Shown: piece by piece, positions 11,993 to 23,545 of the stretch
Layout of the letters: each line of letters begins with the position of its first letter
How positions within the stretch are numbered: the first letter of the stretch is position 1
Source of the DNA: Hofstenia miamia
Taxonomy: Eukaryota; Xenacoelomorpha; Acoela; Hofsteniidae
DNA length: 64,000 nucleotides
Reading direction: 5' to 3'
NCBI GenBank assembly: GCA_900660155.1
Contig: CABFPE010000445.1
Coordinates: forward strand, 138,143-202,142
Notes under the pieces: generated by a model
Seen by the model: the letters and a program-made list of their open reading frames with translations, nothing else
Told to the model about the DNA's origin: nothing
The model's database searches: none
Position numbers and translations under genes: made by a program

Positions 11993-12141
11993 TTCCTTTA
12001 AGTATCACGTGATAAAATGATATTATAAAGACACTCGAAAACATCCTATACAAAATATACACATGGATTTCAGAAATAATCTGCCCAGGTTTGAATTACC
12101 TGGGAGAATTAAATACTTCATGCATTAATTTGAAAGTAAAA
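11993..12141. repeat. Dispersed direct repeat, copy B
   Basis: It repeats bases 1-149 with a single mismatch and ends abruptly at both sides (left boundary after GGGCTCGAAA). No target duplication or terminal structure is visible. Confidence 0.9.
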
Positions 12142-12179
12142 TTGCATCACATTGCTATTTTTCGCTATTATGCTCTAAA

Positions 12180-12640
12180 GAATAAGGGAAGCGCGGCCTC
12201 CAGTCGTTGCATCTAAATCCGAATTTTTATTTATTTTGTAATGGGTATGACCTTGATCAATTTCTAAGTCTCACCACCAACAGAGTTTGGGTGTTAACAA
12301 TACCTTTTATGAACATTGGGAGACCTTACAGCTAATTGAGAATATTTTGGCGACGGCCGTTGTTTTACTTTGATGGAATTGTGCAATTTCTATCCAATGG
12401 GATTGAGAACGCATTGTTTGAACATGCCTCACCCGAGGATTACTTACAAAGTTTGGCTTTTGTCGGCCACACGCCTAGTTTCCTATCACTGCTTTGTTTT
12501 GGATTAGCATTAATATGTAATTTATGCTTTAAATACTACAATGTCCTTCCTTTGAAAACGGTGTTTGCATTGGGATTCGAACTGTCTACCAATGGCTTAG
12601 AAATTAACAACGTCTATTAATGTATCCCACTTATTTTAAT
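12180..12640 (+). CDS. Unidentified GC-elevated ORF / possible exon (12336-12620)
   Basis: An open frame of about 94 codons runs at 12336-12620 from a TTG-type start, so the true left end is unclear. A possible splice acceptor (ACCTTACAG) ends at about 12331. The translation includes EHASPEDYLQSLAFVGHTPS and a hydrophobic stretch LLCFGLALICNLCF that could be a membrane segment. GC content is above the flanks and CpGs occur, which also fits a regulatory island. I recognise no family. Confidence 0.18.
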
Positions 12641-13127
12641 TATTATTACTAAGATAAAGCAATAATCTTTCTTGGGAAGTGAATAGAAATTAAGATTTAA
12701 TATATCGCCAACTTAGTTCGTTTAAAACTGTATAATAATGATTTTACATTTGTTCCCATTCAAATGGCATTTTAAATCCGTGGTTCCATGTGGGGTATTC
12801 TGTAACAAACGCGGAGGGTATTGTATAAATTACAAGTTTGGTGCGAGCGTGTCATATTTGTTTGACTCAACCCCAATCAAACTGCTTTAATCAAAGATAG
12901 AACCAAACAAATTTAAATAATAATCTTTAAATCTAACCCAGCTATGCACTGCAGAATTCTCAGACACTTTCTTTGTATATCCTTTCTCTGACGAATTGAA
13001 TAGTCATTAAATTTTTTTCAGCACAATACATCAAAAATTAATTTTTTTGGAATCATTACATATTTTAATATAAACAATGGCAATTCAACTCATCTTTTGG
13101 AAAAATGTAACCCAACCAAACACAACC

Positions 13128-13130
<3 letters not shown>
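12641..13130. other. AT-rich stretch with one TCF-like site
   Basis: The stretch 12770-12905 is slightly GC-raised and contains AATCAAAGATAG near 12891. No gene is evident. Confidence 0.4.

Positions 13131-13132
<2 letters not shown>

Positions 13133-13196
<64 letters not shown>
13133..13196. repeat. (TA)n tract at LINE 3' end
   Basis: A pure TA run directly abuts the 3' end of the minus-strand LINE remnant that follows. Read on the minus strand it sits where the tail of the element should be. Confidence 0.9.
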
Positions 13197-13202
<6 letters not shown>

Positions 13203-13770
13203 GGAAATAAGGGTGATCTTTAATCAGGTTTATTGGTATTATTTCTGGAAAAGATAATACACAGTGTCATAAGTCCTTTTTAAAAGCTACCAAGGGTCAC
13301 CAAATTTGTTTGGTAGGTCTTTATTACATATGACAAATACAGTCATAAGTTTAAGTAATTACAATAAGTAATTCTAAAATAAAGGGTAGCAGTCAAACGG
13401 CATGCGATAAGGGAAAATCGACGGTAGAAATTCGGCTGAACATCTGGTATTATTACATTTCCTCTTTTATGGTAAGAGTGATATTTGGAGGTTAAAGTAG
13501 TAATTAACTCGTATAGTGGATGAGACTTATCCCCCAGATATGATCATATATTTTTTAATCTTCTTCTTTGAGCATGTCGGATATTCGATCCTCCCTGGTT
13601 GACCAATGATATTTCCATGATTTGTTCAGGAATTTTTGAATCTGTTGAAGACATGTGTAGTCACCACCATATATAGCAAGACCGTAACGTATCTTCGACA
13701 CAAGTAAAGATAAAAACACCTCATCAATTTCTTTTATTGAAAAACCTGATTGACAAAATAAATATAAACA
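13197..13770 (-). mobile_element. LINE remnant (CR1/L2-like), reverse transcriptase C-terminus
   Basis: On the minus strand, frames between about 13750 and 13350 give KIRYGLAIYGG, then CLQQIQKFLNKSWKYHW, then HPLYELITTL, then IIPDVQPNFYRRFSLIACRL. This order (SKIRYG, Q-x-x-LN, HPLYELI, arginine-rich end) is the thumb and C-terminal region of CR1/L2/jockey-type LINE reverse transcriptases. Frames shift between blocks, so the copy is dead. No catalytic FADD block is visible upstream, so the element is strongly 5'-truncated. Its 3' end runs into the (TA)n tract at 13133-13196. Confidence 0.7.
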
Positions 13771-15672
13771 GACTTGCTAATGTTTGACCAATTTTTAGGA
13801 AATGTGTATCATTTTCAGGCTGATTTGCCTAATTTTTGTAATATAATGAAATGCCAAATGCACAATAAATTCAAGTTTTATTTGAAAACCATCTCTTAAT
13901 TGCCTAACCTTTATGGGTAGTTTGCTCCATAGTGGATTACAACTGTTTTACTAGTTAACCAAACTTTCTTTATTGGCACTACAATTATTTCAATGATGTT
14001 GATTTCTAAAACAACTTTCACTTTACTTCTTAGCTAGATTATACATGAAAAACCTTCAGGCTTAATATGGACATGCTTAATATTTTGCTCATTAAGAAAA
14101 CCTTTTAGCATTGCGATGCTTCATCATATTGAAAATGAGTACAAATGCGCAACTTCTTTAAGATTTACAATTTGCTCAGTAGTACTTACACTTCGGGATG
14201 CCACACTTTCCTCTTCCTGGAATATTTGATTTCAGAGCAATGTCTGCTCAAAGCTGACTACTGTTTTATTTCATCATTCTCCAACATTCTGTGAACGTGA
14301 CTGCTAACAATAAAATGGTTTAGGAACAGATTCTTGGGGGAATTTTGCATTTCTCCATTGATGCCCATGTCAATTTAAATATTTTTAGTATATGCAGGCT
14401 GGTAGTTAGTTAGTATTTATAATTCAATCCGACTCTACTACCAACTGGCAAATCACATGTAGTGGGGTTGGCGCAAACCGATTACAATTGTTTTTAGTAA
14501 AATTGAGTTATAAGCACAGGCCTAAATGAGATTATTCAGTGCTACCATGTGTTCATACTTTGGCTCAACTTCAATTTCAATGCAAAATTAACATGTCATC
14601 CAATTCTTACAAAATAGAGGCCAATGATTAAACTTTGATCGTTGTTATTTAAAAATGAATTTGTGCGAAGTAGTAACATTTTACACCAATCCCACGATCT
14701 ATCATTGATAATATTTTTCATTCTGCAGGGTTGAGGTGGTCTTGGGCTTTTTGTTCTATTTTTCTAATCATTTCATTTTGTTTTATGCTTTGATTCCACG
14801 AGATAACTCAGAGTAATCACTTGCGCAGTGTCAGTTTCTAAAAAAATGATATCAATTTTCCATTTAATTTGAAAAAATTTATTTCTTGGCGGTATAGGAT
14901 ACTATCTCACTGCGTACTATCTGCTTCTAATTCTTCTAACAAGGTTTCATTTTATTTTTCAACGTCCATCTCATTCTTCACATTTCAATTTTTGGCTTCT
15001 TAGATACTGGAATTGCTGTAATATTTTGGATTTATAGAACTTCACAATTTCTATCTTTCATTTTAGTACAATATTTGATTGTCGCCAATGGGTTGAAAGA
15101 TATCACCTGTATCGATCTACAATTTCTTGGTGTGAAAAGTTTTTCTAACTCAGTGTATAAGTGGTTCTGATATTGTTGAATTAACAAAATTAATACAATT
15201 TCGTTTTCGTTCACGTTCAATGAGGTAGGACTCGACTTTTTATTAAATTACCAAGTACGGCATTTTTAAAGTTAAGGAATCACCACTGTATATGAAGTTC
15301 TTCTTCTTTTTTGAATTTTATCATCTATTTTCGTCTTATCAGACCGATGGTGGCAAGAACGTGTCTCGATGCCATTACGACAGAAAATTGTTTTTGCAGT
15401 CGAATTAAGGACTCTGAAATGAAGAAGCTTTGGAACAATTCTACTATTTTCATTTGGCACTAATTGATTTTCGGCATTAGCCTCCGAAATTAATTGCCGT
15501 TAATTTATCAGAACAATGATTCTCGAGAAGTGAAATGTTATCAAATGAATGAAAGCTGAGCCTTGGAAGTAAAAATCACAATTGAAGTTTTTTTCTGATT
15601 TTACTTCGGATGAAGCTCACGGAAAATATAATATCTCACCCTACAGATATCTGATTTATTGATGAACTTCCA
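13771..15672. other. AT-rich stretch, no clear gene
   Basis: Minus-strand ORFs of about 62 codons (15032-15220 and 15272-15460) match nothing I recognise. Minus-strand frames near 14830-14950 contain a lysine-rich piece (KFFQIKWKIDIIFLE) that might be LINE-derived, but this is weak. Confidence 0.4.
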
Positions 15673-17472
15673 TTGATGGCCATACAGTATTTGTTCATAC
15701 TATATATGCTGTTACAAACGAATCCCAAGCATAGATTCTTACATTGCCATTGTTTACAATTTGATGAGTTCGAACTGAAACTATACACAGTAGATGGCGA
15801 ATTGATCTCTTCTGCATTTCCAACACTATCCGAGATCGAGTTCCTACCCATAACTGTCCTGGCTAAGCTGAATGTACTTGAACCCATAACTGTCCTGGCT
15901 AAGCTGAATGTACTTGACACCAACAAAAGTACTGGGCCCGATGGCATACCAAACGTCCTGTTGCGAAACTGTTCTGACGAACTTTGTGAACCAATTTCTT
16001 TTCTTCTCCAACTGTCTTTTGCTACTGGTAAACTTCCCAACGACTGGAAACTAGCGAATGTGACTCCTGTCTTTAAACGGAAGGGCGAAGCTTCTTCCCC
16101 ATCCAACTACAGACCAATATCACTAATCTCTTCAGTGGCCAAGGTCATGGAAGACATTGTCAACACGGCAGTCGTGTCCCACCTAACTGACAACAAGCTC
16201 ATCAACAACACCCAGTTTGGTTTCCTCAAAGGCCATTCTACAACGGACCAGATCGCTCTCGCCTACCAAAAGTGGATTACGGCACTCAAAGACGGCAGCT
16301 CATCGGCTGTAGCATTCCTTGATTTGTCCAATGCGTTTGGTCTAGTGCCTCATGAAGCGCTACGTCACAAACTCCCGACATTTGGGATCCGTGGACCGCT
16401 TTTTGCTTGGCTTTCGGACTACCTCACTGACCGTCAACAATCAACCCGTGTGGATAATGTCCTCTCACCATATCTACCCCTCCAGTGTGGTGTCCCCCAA
16501 GGAAGTGTACTGGGGCCTTCACTTTTTCTCATCTTTATTAATGATTTGCTGACGGAACTATTCGAATCACAACCAGTGACCACGTCTGGTGAAATTATGC
16601 CACTTTCGTTCGCTGACGACACGCTGATCTCTGCATCGCATCCTGACCCTGCGATTGCCACTGCCTTACTGAACTCTACCCTCAAGATTGCCGCGAACTG
16701 GGCCAATGTCTGGGGCATGCGCTTCAACCCCAAGAAGACTGTTGCAATGCTGATCAAACGCCCTCATTCAAGATTTAACCCGCCTGGTATTTGCTTTATG
16801 AACAGCTTTATCCCATATGTACATACTCACAACCACCTAGGTGTTGTTCTTTCGGATGACCTAAAATTTACCGCCCATGTATCAAAGATTTGCTTATCAG
16901 TGTCACGTGAATTGTTTGTGCTTCGACTATTGCGCCGTTTTCTTCCGCGTCTGCTCCTGCGAAAACTGTATGTGGCCTATATTCGACCACATCTTGAATA
17001 CGGATCTATCCTCCTGGCGGGCATTGGCCCTGTGCTGTCCCGCAAGCTAGAAACTCTACAGCGTCGCGCCATGCGAACCATCAACAATCTCGGCCCCCTT
17101 GACGCCACCCCAGAGACAATCTACAATGACTTAAGTCTGGACACTCTGTCCTACCGACGGAACTTCGGTCTGTCCTGTTTTGCGTTCAAACTTTGCCAAG
17201 GACTCTGCCCCCAGGCTCTGCTGCAGTACCGCCCCGAAGTGAAGACCTGTATCCATAATCTTCGCCGGATGAACTACGTCCCATGTGTCGCTTTATACCG
17301 TCGCCATGTCACGACAGAGCGATTTAGAAGATCCCCGTTTCTACTCTGCATCCAACTCCTGAACTTGTTACCTGATGGATGTGTGAATTTATACCCAACT
17401 ATGAAAAAATTTAAGACATTTCTAACTAATCTCCGAGCTGATCCACCATTTTGCCAGTTTCCTAATTTGTAA
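15673..17472 (+). CDS. LINE reverse transcriptase, CR1/jockey type, 5'-truncated
   Basis: This is a 599-codon open frame encoding a non-LTR retrotransposon reverse transcriptase, which copies its own RNA at a nicked chromosomal target. Visible blocks are STGPDGIPN (about residue 86), NYRPISLISSVAKVME (about 145), GFLKGHS (about 178), motif A FLDLSNAFG (about 215, first catalytic Asp present), GVPQGSVLGP (about 273), motif C FADD (about 313) and a CR1-like C-terminus. No upstream apurinic endonuclease domain is found, so the copy is 5'-truncated and its first ~30 residues may be flanking DNA. A 36-bp tandem duplication at 15846-15917 repeats PITVLAKLNVL. Motif A has AFG where AFD is usual. GC content is far above the flanks and the frame is whole, so the insertion is young. 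Confidence 0.92.
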   Translation: MMAIQYLFILYMLLQTNPKHRFLHCHCLQFDEFELKLYTVDGELISSAFPTLSEIEFLPITVLAKLNVLEPITVLAKLNVLDTNKSTGPDGIPNVLLRNCSDELCEPISFLLQLSFATGKLPNDWKLANVTPVFKRKGEASSPSNYRPISLISSVAKVMEDIVNTAVVSHLTDNKLINNTQFGFLKGHSTTDQIALAYQKWITALKDGSSSAVAFLDLSNAFGLVPHEALRHKLPTFGIRGPLFAWLSDYLTDRQQSTRVDNVLSPYLPLQCGVPQGSVLGPSLFLIFINDLLTELFESQPVTTSGEIMPLSFADDTLISASHPDPAIATALLNSTLKIAANWANVWGMRFNPKKTVAMLIKRPHSRFNPPGICFMNSFIPYVHTHNHLGVVLSDDLKFTAHVSKICLSVSRELFVLRLLRRFLPRLLLRKLYVAYIRPHLEYGSILLAGIGPVLSRKLETLQRRAMRTINNLGPLDATPETIYNDLSLDTLSYRRNFGLSCFAFKLCQGLCPQALLQYRPEVKTCIHNLRRMNYVPCVALYRRHVTTERFRRSPFLLCIQLLNLLPDGCVNLYPTMKKFKTFLTNLRADPPFCQFPNL

Positions 17473-17535
17473 TTATATGTTTATGTTATGTCCAACGGAC
17501 TACCATGGTTAAATAAATGGTTACAACAACAATCT
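17473..17535 (+). mobile_element. LINE 3' UTR and tail
   Basis: After the RT stop a short 3' UTR contains AAATAAATGG and ends in an ACAACAACAA-type tail, without long poly-A. Short repeated tails of this kind are common in CR1-like elements. No target-site duplication was recognised. Confidence 0.6.
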
Positions 17536-17974
17536 AAGTATAGATGACTGTGACTGAATTCTTTGTATTTATGGTCAATGCGCTGTACTTGAATACTTGA
17601 AGCGTATTGTTCATGTTTTTTGATTCATTTTATTTGTTGAAATCTCATATCCTATGACGTGTTCTTTAGAAATTACGCAATTACAACGTTGATATTGTTT
17701 CAAAAATACTGAAAAACGCTTTCCATTAAAATATATGTTTTCTATAATTTTATACTAAACGTATACAAAATCACTAAAATTTATCGTTTGTTTTCACTTT
17801 TAGAACGTTATTGAGTATATATGTAATACTTATTATTATAATAATACTTATATATATAATAGCACTTTTGAATCAAGTGTCAAGATGTTCTGCACATATT
17901 TGTTTTCTTATTCTTAGGAATTAAGTGATAATTAATTTGGAAAGGAGGTTTGAAAACCGCAATCTGCAATTGAC
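17536..17974. other. AT-rich intergenic stretch
   Basis: TA-rich, with TATATAT and TATTATTATAATAATA words near 17815-17860. No gene. Confidence 0.5.
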
Positions 17975-18200
17975 TTTTGTTTGTTCTCCACCAGCTCTGC
18001 TTGATCTCCCCGCCTGCTGTTGATAAGCTCGTTAAAGAGATTAATCTAAAATAGCCAGGCCAATAATCAAAGCGAACTGGCGGTTCTTATTTTTGGATTT
18101 ACACATTTCAAAGCGTGCTTTATTTGGCTAAATTCTTGCATTTACTCGTAATTAATCATAACCCTTGATACATGCACATCAAAGCGTGTTTGTTGAAATT
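17975..18200. promoter_or_regulatory. Candidate enhancer with three TCAAAGCG sites
   Basis: TCAAAGCG occurs at 18067-18074, 18108-18115 and 18179-18186, all in the same orientation. Each contains a TCF/LEF-like CAAAG core. The block also has CCCCGCC near 18008, CTTGATC and CTGGCGG. GC content is above the flanks and no ORF crosses it. The role is inferred. Confidence 0.35.
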
Positions 18201-19253
18201 AAGCGCCACTTGATAAATACTCTTACCATATAACATTTTTATACTTTTATGTTTCAACTTCAAACGAAGCAAAACTTTTTTCTACTGAGTGTTAAATACT
18301 TTAAAATTATTCGTTTGGTTTGAGGAAATGAACCACTCGTTACTATTTGATTATATTTACATATGAAACTTTTGTGGTTTTGTCACACATTTTTCATAAG
18401 GAACTATGTTTAAAAGAATTACTGAGGCTTGAAATTTTAGTCATCGAATATTTCGAAATTTTGAAGGTGTCATAGTATTTTGTATTTCATAGATTTTCTT
18501 GTCAAATAATTTCTTTTACATAGATAATTTGACATCTTGGTTATTAACATCATTTCGATCATTATAATGTACTGTTTTACTTTTTAGAAATTTGATCCTA
18601 AACTTACAAACAAGTTATTAACGATTTTGTAAAAATCGCGAGGCAGAATTTCTTCTGTGATTTTTTGCAATTAACGCCTGTTTGTAAAAGTTTTACTACT
18701 TCAGTTTTTAAAGATTTATTTTCAATTATTATACTTTTTCATGAATATTACGTGTAAAACAAGTTTCAATAAAACCTGAAATATTAATGTATTATGTGAG
18801 AAGATCGTATGATAAAGGCTCAAATATATAAATGGGTTCTCCCATCTCCATGGCTTGGACCTCATCTAGCAGAAGTAGCCATATTATATTATAAAAGGCT
18901 TGGTTATGGTTAGCTGCAGCTATTCAAGAGCTTAATCTCTAATCAATCAGATGAAGTACTTTCTGGTAGAACCTATTTTCTGATCTTACTTTATTGTCTC
19001 TGAAACATCCTATGATATTGGATAAATTTCCGTTACTCACGGAATTCTAGTCTACATTGACTCAGTAATGGAATATGTTAACTCTTTCACGGCCAAGAGG
19101 GGTCGAGAAGGGCAATCAAATTATCTTTATAGTTTTATATCTCATTTTGCACTACAATCACCATAATATCACAATTGTTGTTTTCTTGATTATAAAGCAT
19201 TATCAAATCGGCTTATCTAAATTTCTACTGAAATTAGAACAATAATCGTTTAC
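18201..19253. other. AT-rich intergenic stretch
   Basis: No gene or repeat is supported. A slightly less AT-rich patch at about 18835-18960 shows no recognisable signature. Confidence 0.5.
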
Positions 19254-19460
19254 CTATTTTATGCGCGATGTACTTCTTACCATTTGTTTCACCATATATA
19301 ACAAATGAACTTTCCTTACAATAAAACATTTGGTGGAACACGGCCTTAGACCTGTGTTTATCCATGAGTGTACCCGGCAACGGCAACGCGATTTCTCCCA
19401 TACTGGAGACACTGTCACGTTGCATGATGTAGCTTCTATTCTCAGTATCCAAGGTGGGGC
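19254..19460 (-). CDS. Candidate internal exon of an unidentified gene
   Basis: On the minus strand the segment is preceded by a good splice acceptor (TCATTTCTAG) and followed by a donor (ATAG|GTAAAC). It is exactly 207 nt, open throughout in one frame, and has the same intron phase (1) at both ends, so it could be inserted or skipped without shifting frame. It encodes about 68 residues, including SYIMQRDSVSSMGEIALPLP, FHQMFYCKESSFVIYGET and GKKYIAHKIG. GC content is well above the flanks. I do not recognise the domain. Phase-1 symmetric exons are common in extracellular modular proteins. No partner exons were identified within the window. Confidence 0.4.
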   Translation of the reverse strand, partial: APPWILRIEATSCNVTVSPVWEKSRCRCRVHSWINTGLRPCSTKCFIVRKVHLLYMVKQMVRSTSRIK

Positions 19461-21288
19461 CTAGAAATGAGGAGATGATAAACAGTGGCTAATATTTTCA
19501 TTGCAAAGACTACTATTTTTGACCAAATGCGTAGGCGATGCATGTTCTATCTCAATGACAATCAAGTGTAACAAAACAATCAGCTCTACCATATTCTCTA
19601 GTGACGTAGTTTTCATTATGTAAGCATTCTGTCCCTTCTTTACTGAACAAAGTGAATCATCTAAAACTACGGTTGGCAGGCACAGGGACCCGAAAATGAA
19701 TATGAGAGTACGAAAAATGACGATTTTTACAGGCTTAGCCTTAGTATCATTCTTCAGCGTTACAGTGGAAACTTTTTATTGTCCATCGGTCTACTTTTAT
19801 TCCTTTGTCTCTATATTAGCGAAATAAGAAACAGGATAAATTTCTGTAATTTTCATGTATTGTATTGATATTTATATACAATTGTACATATGATTCAATG
19901 CAAATCACTACAAATATAATAAATCTTAAATATTTTGATGTAATAAATCTGATAAAATTTCAATTTTATGTTGAAGTGAAAATACTAAAATCCACAGTAT
20001 AAGCGGACACCAGTGTCCCCTGACCATCAGGTGGTTAATGCTCTTATATTTGTGAATAATGCATTTTCACGAAGGGTTAAATCTGAACAATTTGAATGCC
20101 ACCGTGGTTTTACTGCTTTTTAGTAAACCTTACATGCCGGAATCTTATCCACTTTGCTGTTCGGCGAGGTATTTCAGGAGTTTTGTATGATTTTTTGAGA
20201 ATTGTTCAAATGCGCTCTTTTGTTTTGTTCTATACTCTAGTACATTGCAAAAACCTATAATTCTGGTTCCAAGGTCAATTATTGACCATTTATATCGAAA
20301 TGTGCCATAGGGTGTATTTATTTGAACAGAATTGTTATCGTGAATTCAAATATGACAAGGGAAGAATTTCATCTTACACTTATTTGGTATTGGAGATCGT
20401 TTTCTAATAAACTTGTGAAAACATTGGTCCTTTGTATTGATGTTTCTGACTTCAGAATCCTCATATGATATTGGTTGAGCATCCATTAATGACAATAAAT
20501 TGTGACAAAAAGCAAAAACGGCTCTTACATTATGTCTTGAAAAAGTCTATCTTTTTTCATGTTGGTCTTACTGTTACCCTCTAACTTTGGATTAACCGTC
20601 TATTCTCATTTGTTGGTTCTTGTGCAGATTATATTTAGAGGTTTCGAGACAATTTTATCTATGCACAGTTGCAGTTGCGGGTTACAATTTAGTGCCTTTC
20701 TCTTATTGAGGTCTTTGGGAGGAAGATAGTCACCTATTGGTTGCTCTCTTAGGCTTATCTATTAATAGTGATGTCTAAAAACAACTTTTACTACCGATTG
20801 CTCTTCTGCTAAAAAAAATTTGTAATATACTTTTTATGTGTAAAATATTTTTTAACTTTAGGATGGTAAGTTTATAAGTACGCTAGTGTTGAATATTAAA
20901 TCATAATAAATAGATTTTAGATCAAGATTGCTCCCAAATTTGTTTAAATATTCCACAATTGAATTGTTGTTATACATGACAAAAGATTGTGGGTTTAAAC
21001 TACTCATTTCCGTACTCAATCTTCAATGGCTTTCTCATGAATCTAAGTAAATCGATGCTGTGAAATATCCGCACTCAGTCATTCGCTGTTTACTTTTTGC
21101 TTATTAATCGTTTAATAAACAATGTTACTATCTGGTGTTATTTGTGTTTACGGCAGTTTATCTTCTGCTACCAGCCACGCCCCGACGTTTTTATTACCTG
21201 TCTGTTTAATGTAGCTATAACATGTGTTTATATAAAGTCTTCCTTATTCGATTTTGGAGTCTGTCAGACCACTTCAATTTGCACTGGT
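19461..21288. other. AT-rich intergenic stretch
   Basis: No further exon of the 19254-19460 candidate was found. One 67-codon ORF (21097-21300) is weak. No structured repeats were noted. Confidence 0.4.
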
Positions 21289-21950
21289 CACGAACACTAA
21301 ATTTGATCATAATTGAGTTCGCCGCTTATTAGAAATTCTTGAATAGGCTACTAACTGATTACATGAAGTTTTGGACCTTTATTAAATGCAGATTAAGCTT
21401 TTTGGTGCAAAAGGCATTTCAAAATTGTCCATCACTCAATATTATCACATGTTGTTTTTGAACTGGATACACGCGTCATAATTTTCATTCGTTGCGTTTA
21501 TCATTGCATAGATCTTTTTTAGCACTGAATTTGACCAAATGGTTATAGAATTGGTCCCATGTTTATGTTTGTGAATAGAACACCTTGTTAATAATTAGCG
21601 AGTCTTGTTTCATGTAATAAATGTTTAATTGTCGAATACATACCTATCAATTATACAAAATATTTTTCTAGTCATTCTATTTTTAACAAACATTCGTTTC
21701 TCATTTTTGATTCTCAAAACGCTTTCTTCCATTATTTAATCACAAATGCTCTTGTTATTCATTGAATTTAACCTTGTTAACCATTTATTCTATTATATTC
21801 AACCAATTTAAAACTCGGTTTGGAATGTACATTTTGTATTTAGACTGATCGTCTTTGTGTAGACATGTATATACATGAATTATTATTTGTATTAGTAGTC
21901 TAGAATGTTTTAATTCGTTTGTAATCGACTTTTGGCGCTAGTCGAGATTG
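21289..21950. repeat. Gap-flanking duplication A, copy 1
   Basis: These 662 bp recur at 22450-23111 with only a handful of substitutions. The copy ends exactly at the N at 21951, as expected if a scaffolding gap hides an overlap or two haplotypes. Confidence 0.95.
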
Positions 21951-21951
21951 N

Positions 21952-22449
21952 CTAGTGTGTGTGTGTTTAATGTATTTACTGCAACTGGCCATAAAATACT
22001 GTTTGGTTGTCATGCATTTGAATCGCAACTCCCTTCCCACTTGGCCCATGATCCCATTTGCTTCTTTAAAGAAAAGAAAAATAAAAATGCTATTGAAATA
22101 TTTTTCATTATATGCTAGTGGTCTTAGTTATATCAATTCTTTCCGTTTTTATTTGTTAAAAGGCGAGATAAATATTAAACTACGTAGTACATAACCAACA
22201 ACTGTAGTTTGACATTTCGTGCTTTTTGGGGTTAAGTCCTTTACATCACTATATTAAATCTCACACTTGCACGGAGTAGAGGCGTATTTAGGGGGCGCCA
22301 TGGAGCAATATCCCTCCTTCAGGCTTTCAACAATAATTTTTTTGGTTTAAGAATAACGTATTTCATAAAAATTTAAAAAATTAGGAACTGTAAATTGGCT
22401 CGTAAACTACCAATTTTTGTGAAATTTTGGCAGTTTTAGAGGCATCCGC
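21952..22449. other. Unique segment between duplication copies
   Basis: It begins at the N and includes a 79-codon ORF (21955-22194) with lysine-rich and hydrophobic parts that I do not recognise. GAGGCGTATTTAGGGGGCGCC near 22279 resembles the start of a CAG-type MITE, but no partner end is clear. Confidence 0.35.
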
Positions 22450-23111
22450 CACGAACACTAAATTTGATCACAATTGAGTTCGCCGCTTATTAGAAATTCT
22501 TGAATAGGCTACTAACTGATTACATGAAGTTTTGGACCTTTATTAAATGCAGATTAAGCTTTTTGGTGCAAAAGGCATTTCAAAATTGTCCATCACTCAA
22601 TATTATCACATGTTGTTTTTGAACTGGATACACGCGTCATAATTTTCATTCGTTGCGTTTATCATTGCATAGATCTTTTTTAGCACTGAATTTGACCAAA
22701 TGGTTATAGAATTGGTCCCATGTTTATGTTTGTGAATAGAACACCTTGTTAATAATTAGCGAGTCTTGTTTCATGTAATAAATGTTTAATTGTCGAATAC
22801 ATACCTATCAATTATACAAAATATTTTTCTAGTCATTCTATTTTTAACAAACATTCGTTTCTCATTTTTGATTCTCAAAACGCTTTCTTCCATTATTTAA
22901 TCACAAATGCTCTTGTTATTCATTGAATTTAACCTTGTTAACCATTTATTCTATTATATTCAACCAATTGAAAACTCGGTTTGGAATGTACATTTTGTAT
23001 TTAGTCTGATCGTCTTTGTGTAGACATGTATATACATGAATTATTATTTGTATTAGTAGTCTAGAATGTTTTAATTCGTTTGTAATCGACTTTTGGCGCT
23101 AGTCGAGATTG
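22450..23111. repeat. Gap-flanking duplication A, copy 2
   Basis: Second copy of 21289-21950, offset 1,161 bp. Confidence 0.95.
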
Positions 23112-23244
23112 TTAAACTACACATGTGCTTCCATTCTTCAAAAAACTTTGTTCTTTGTGATTTAAAATTTTCAGCCTGGTCAGTCGTTTAGTTTTTCATT
23201 CAAATTCTCAACCCAAGTCATTTGAAAGTCAAATATCATCTTAA

Positions 23245-23544
23245 AATACGAAAGAGACAACTAATTCCTCTGCGAAATGCATGAACAGTCATATATAATT
23301 AGTAACAAGCCATTGTAATTGTAAGGAATTTATGCCTACATTTTTTTATTTTAGAACATTATAGTCTTAATGTCAACTCCTCCTAAATAGGTTTTTTGCA
23401 TTCTTCCAATATAGGTCGAATGGTATCAGTGATTAACATTAAAAAATAATTTAAATTAATACAATACAAGATCGGTTCTCCATTTCACGTGCATATTATG
23501 GTTTAACTAGACGAGTGTTCTTGAATCAAGTCAAATTTTTTAAT
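23245..23544. repeat. Gap-flanking duplication B, copy 1
   Basis: A 300-bp block ending at the N at 23545 and repeated at 23546-23845. About ten substitutions separate the copies, with several grouped near 23475-23515. This level fits two alleles. Confidence 0.95.
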
Positions 23545-23545
23545 N

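Noticed and set aside
12540-12640. tRNA-like B-box word on the minus strand (AGTTCGAATCCCA)
   Set aside because: The surrounding bases do not form acceptor, D or anticodon stems and the spacing to any A-box-like word is too short.
15636-16106. 156-codon minus-strand ORF
   Set aside because: It is the antisense shadow of the LINE reverse transcriptase.
22279-22450. Possible MITE starting GAGGCGTATTTAGGGGG
   Set aside because: No matching right end or target duplication was found.
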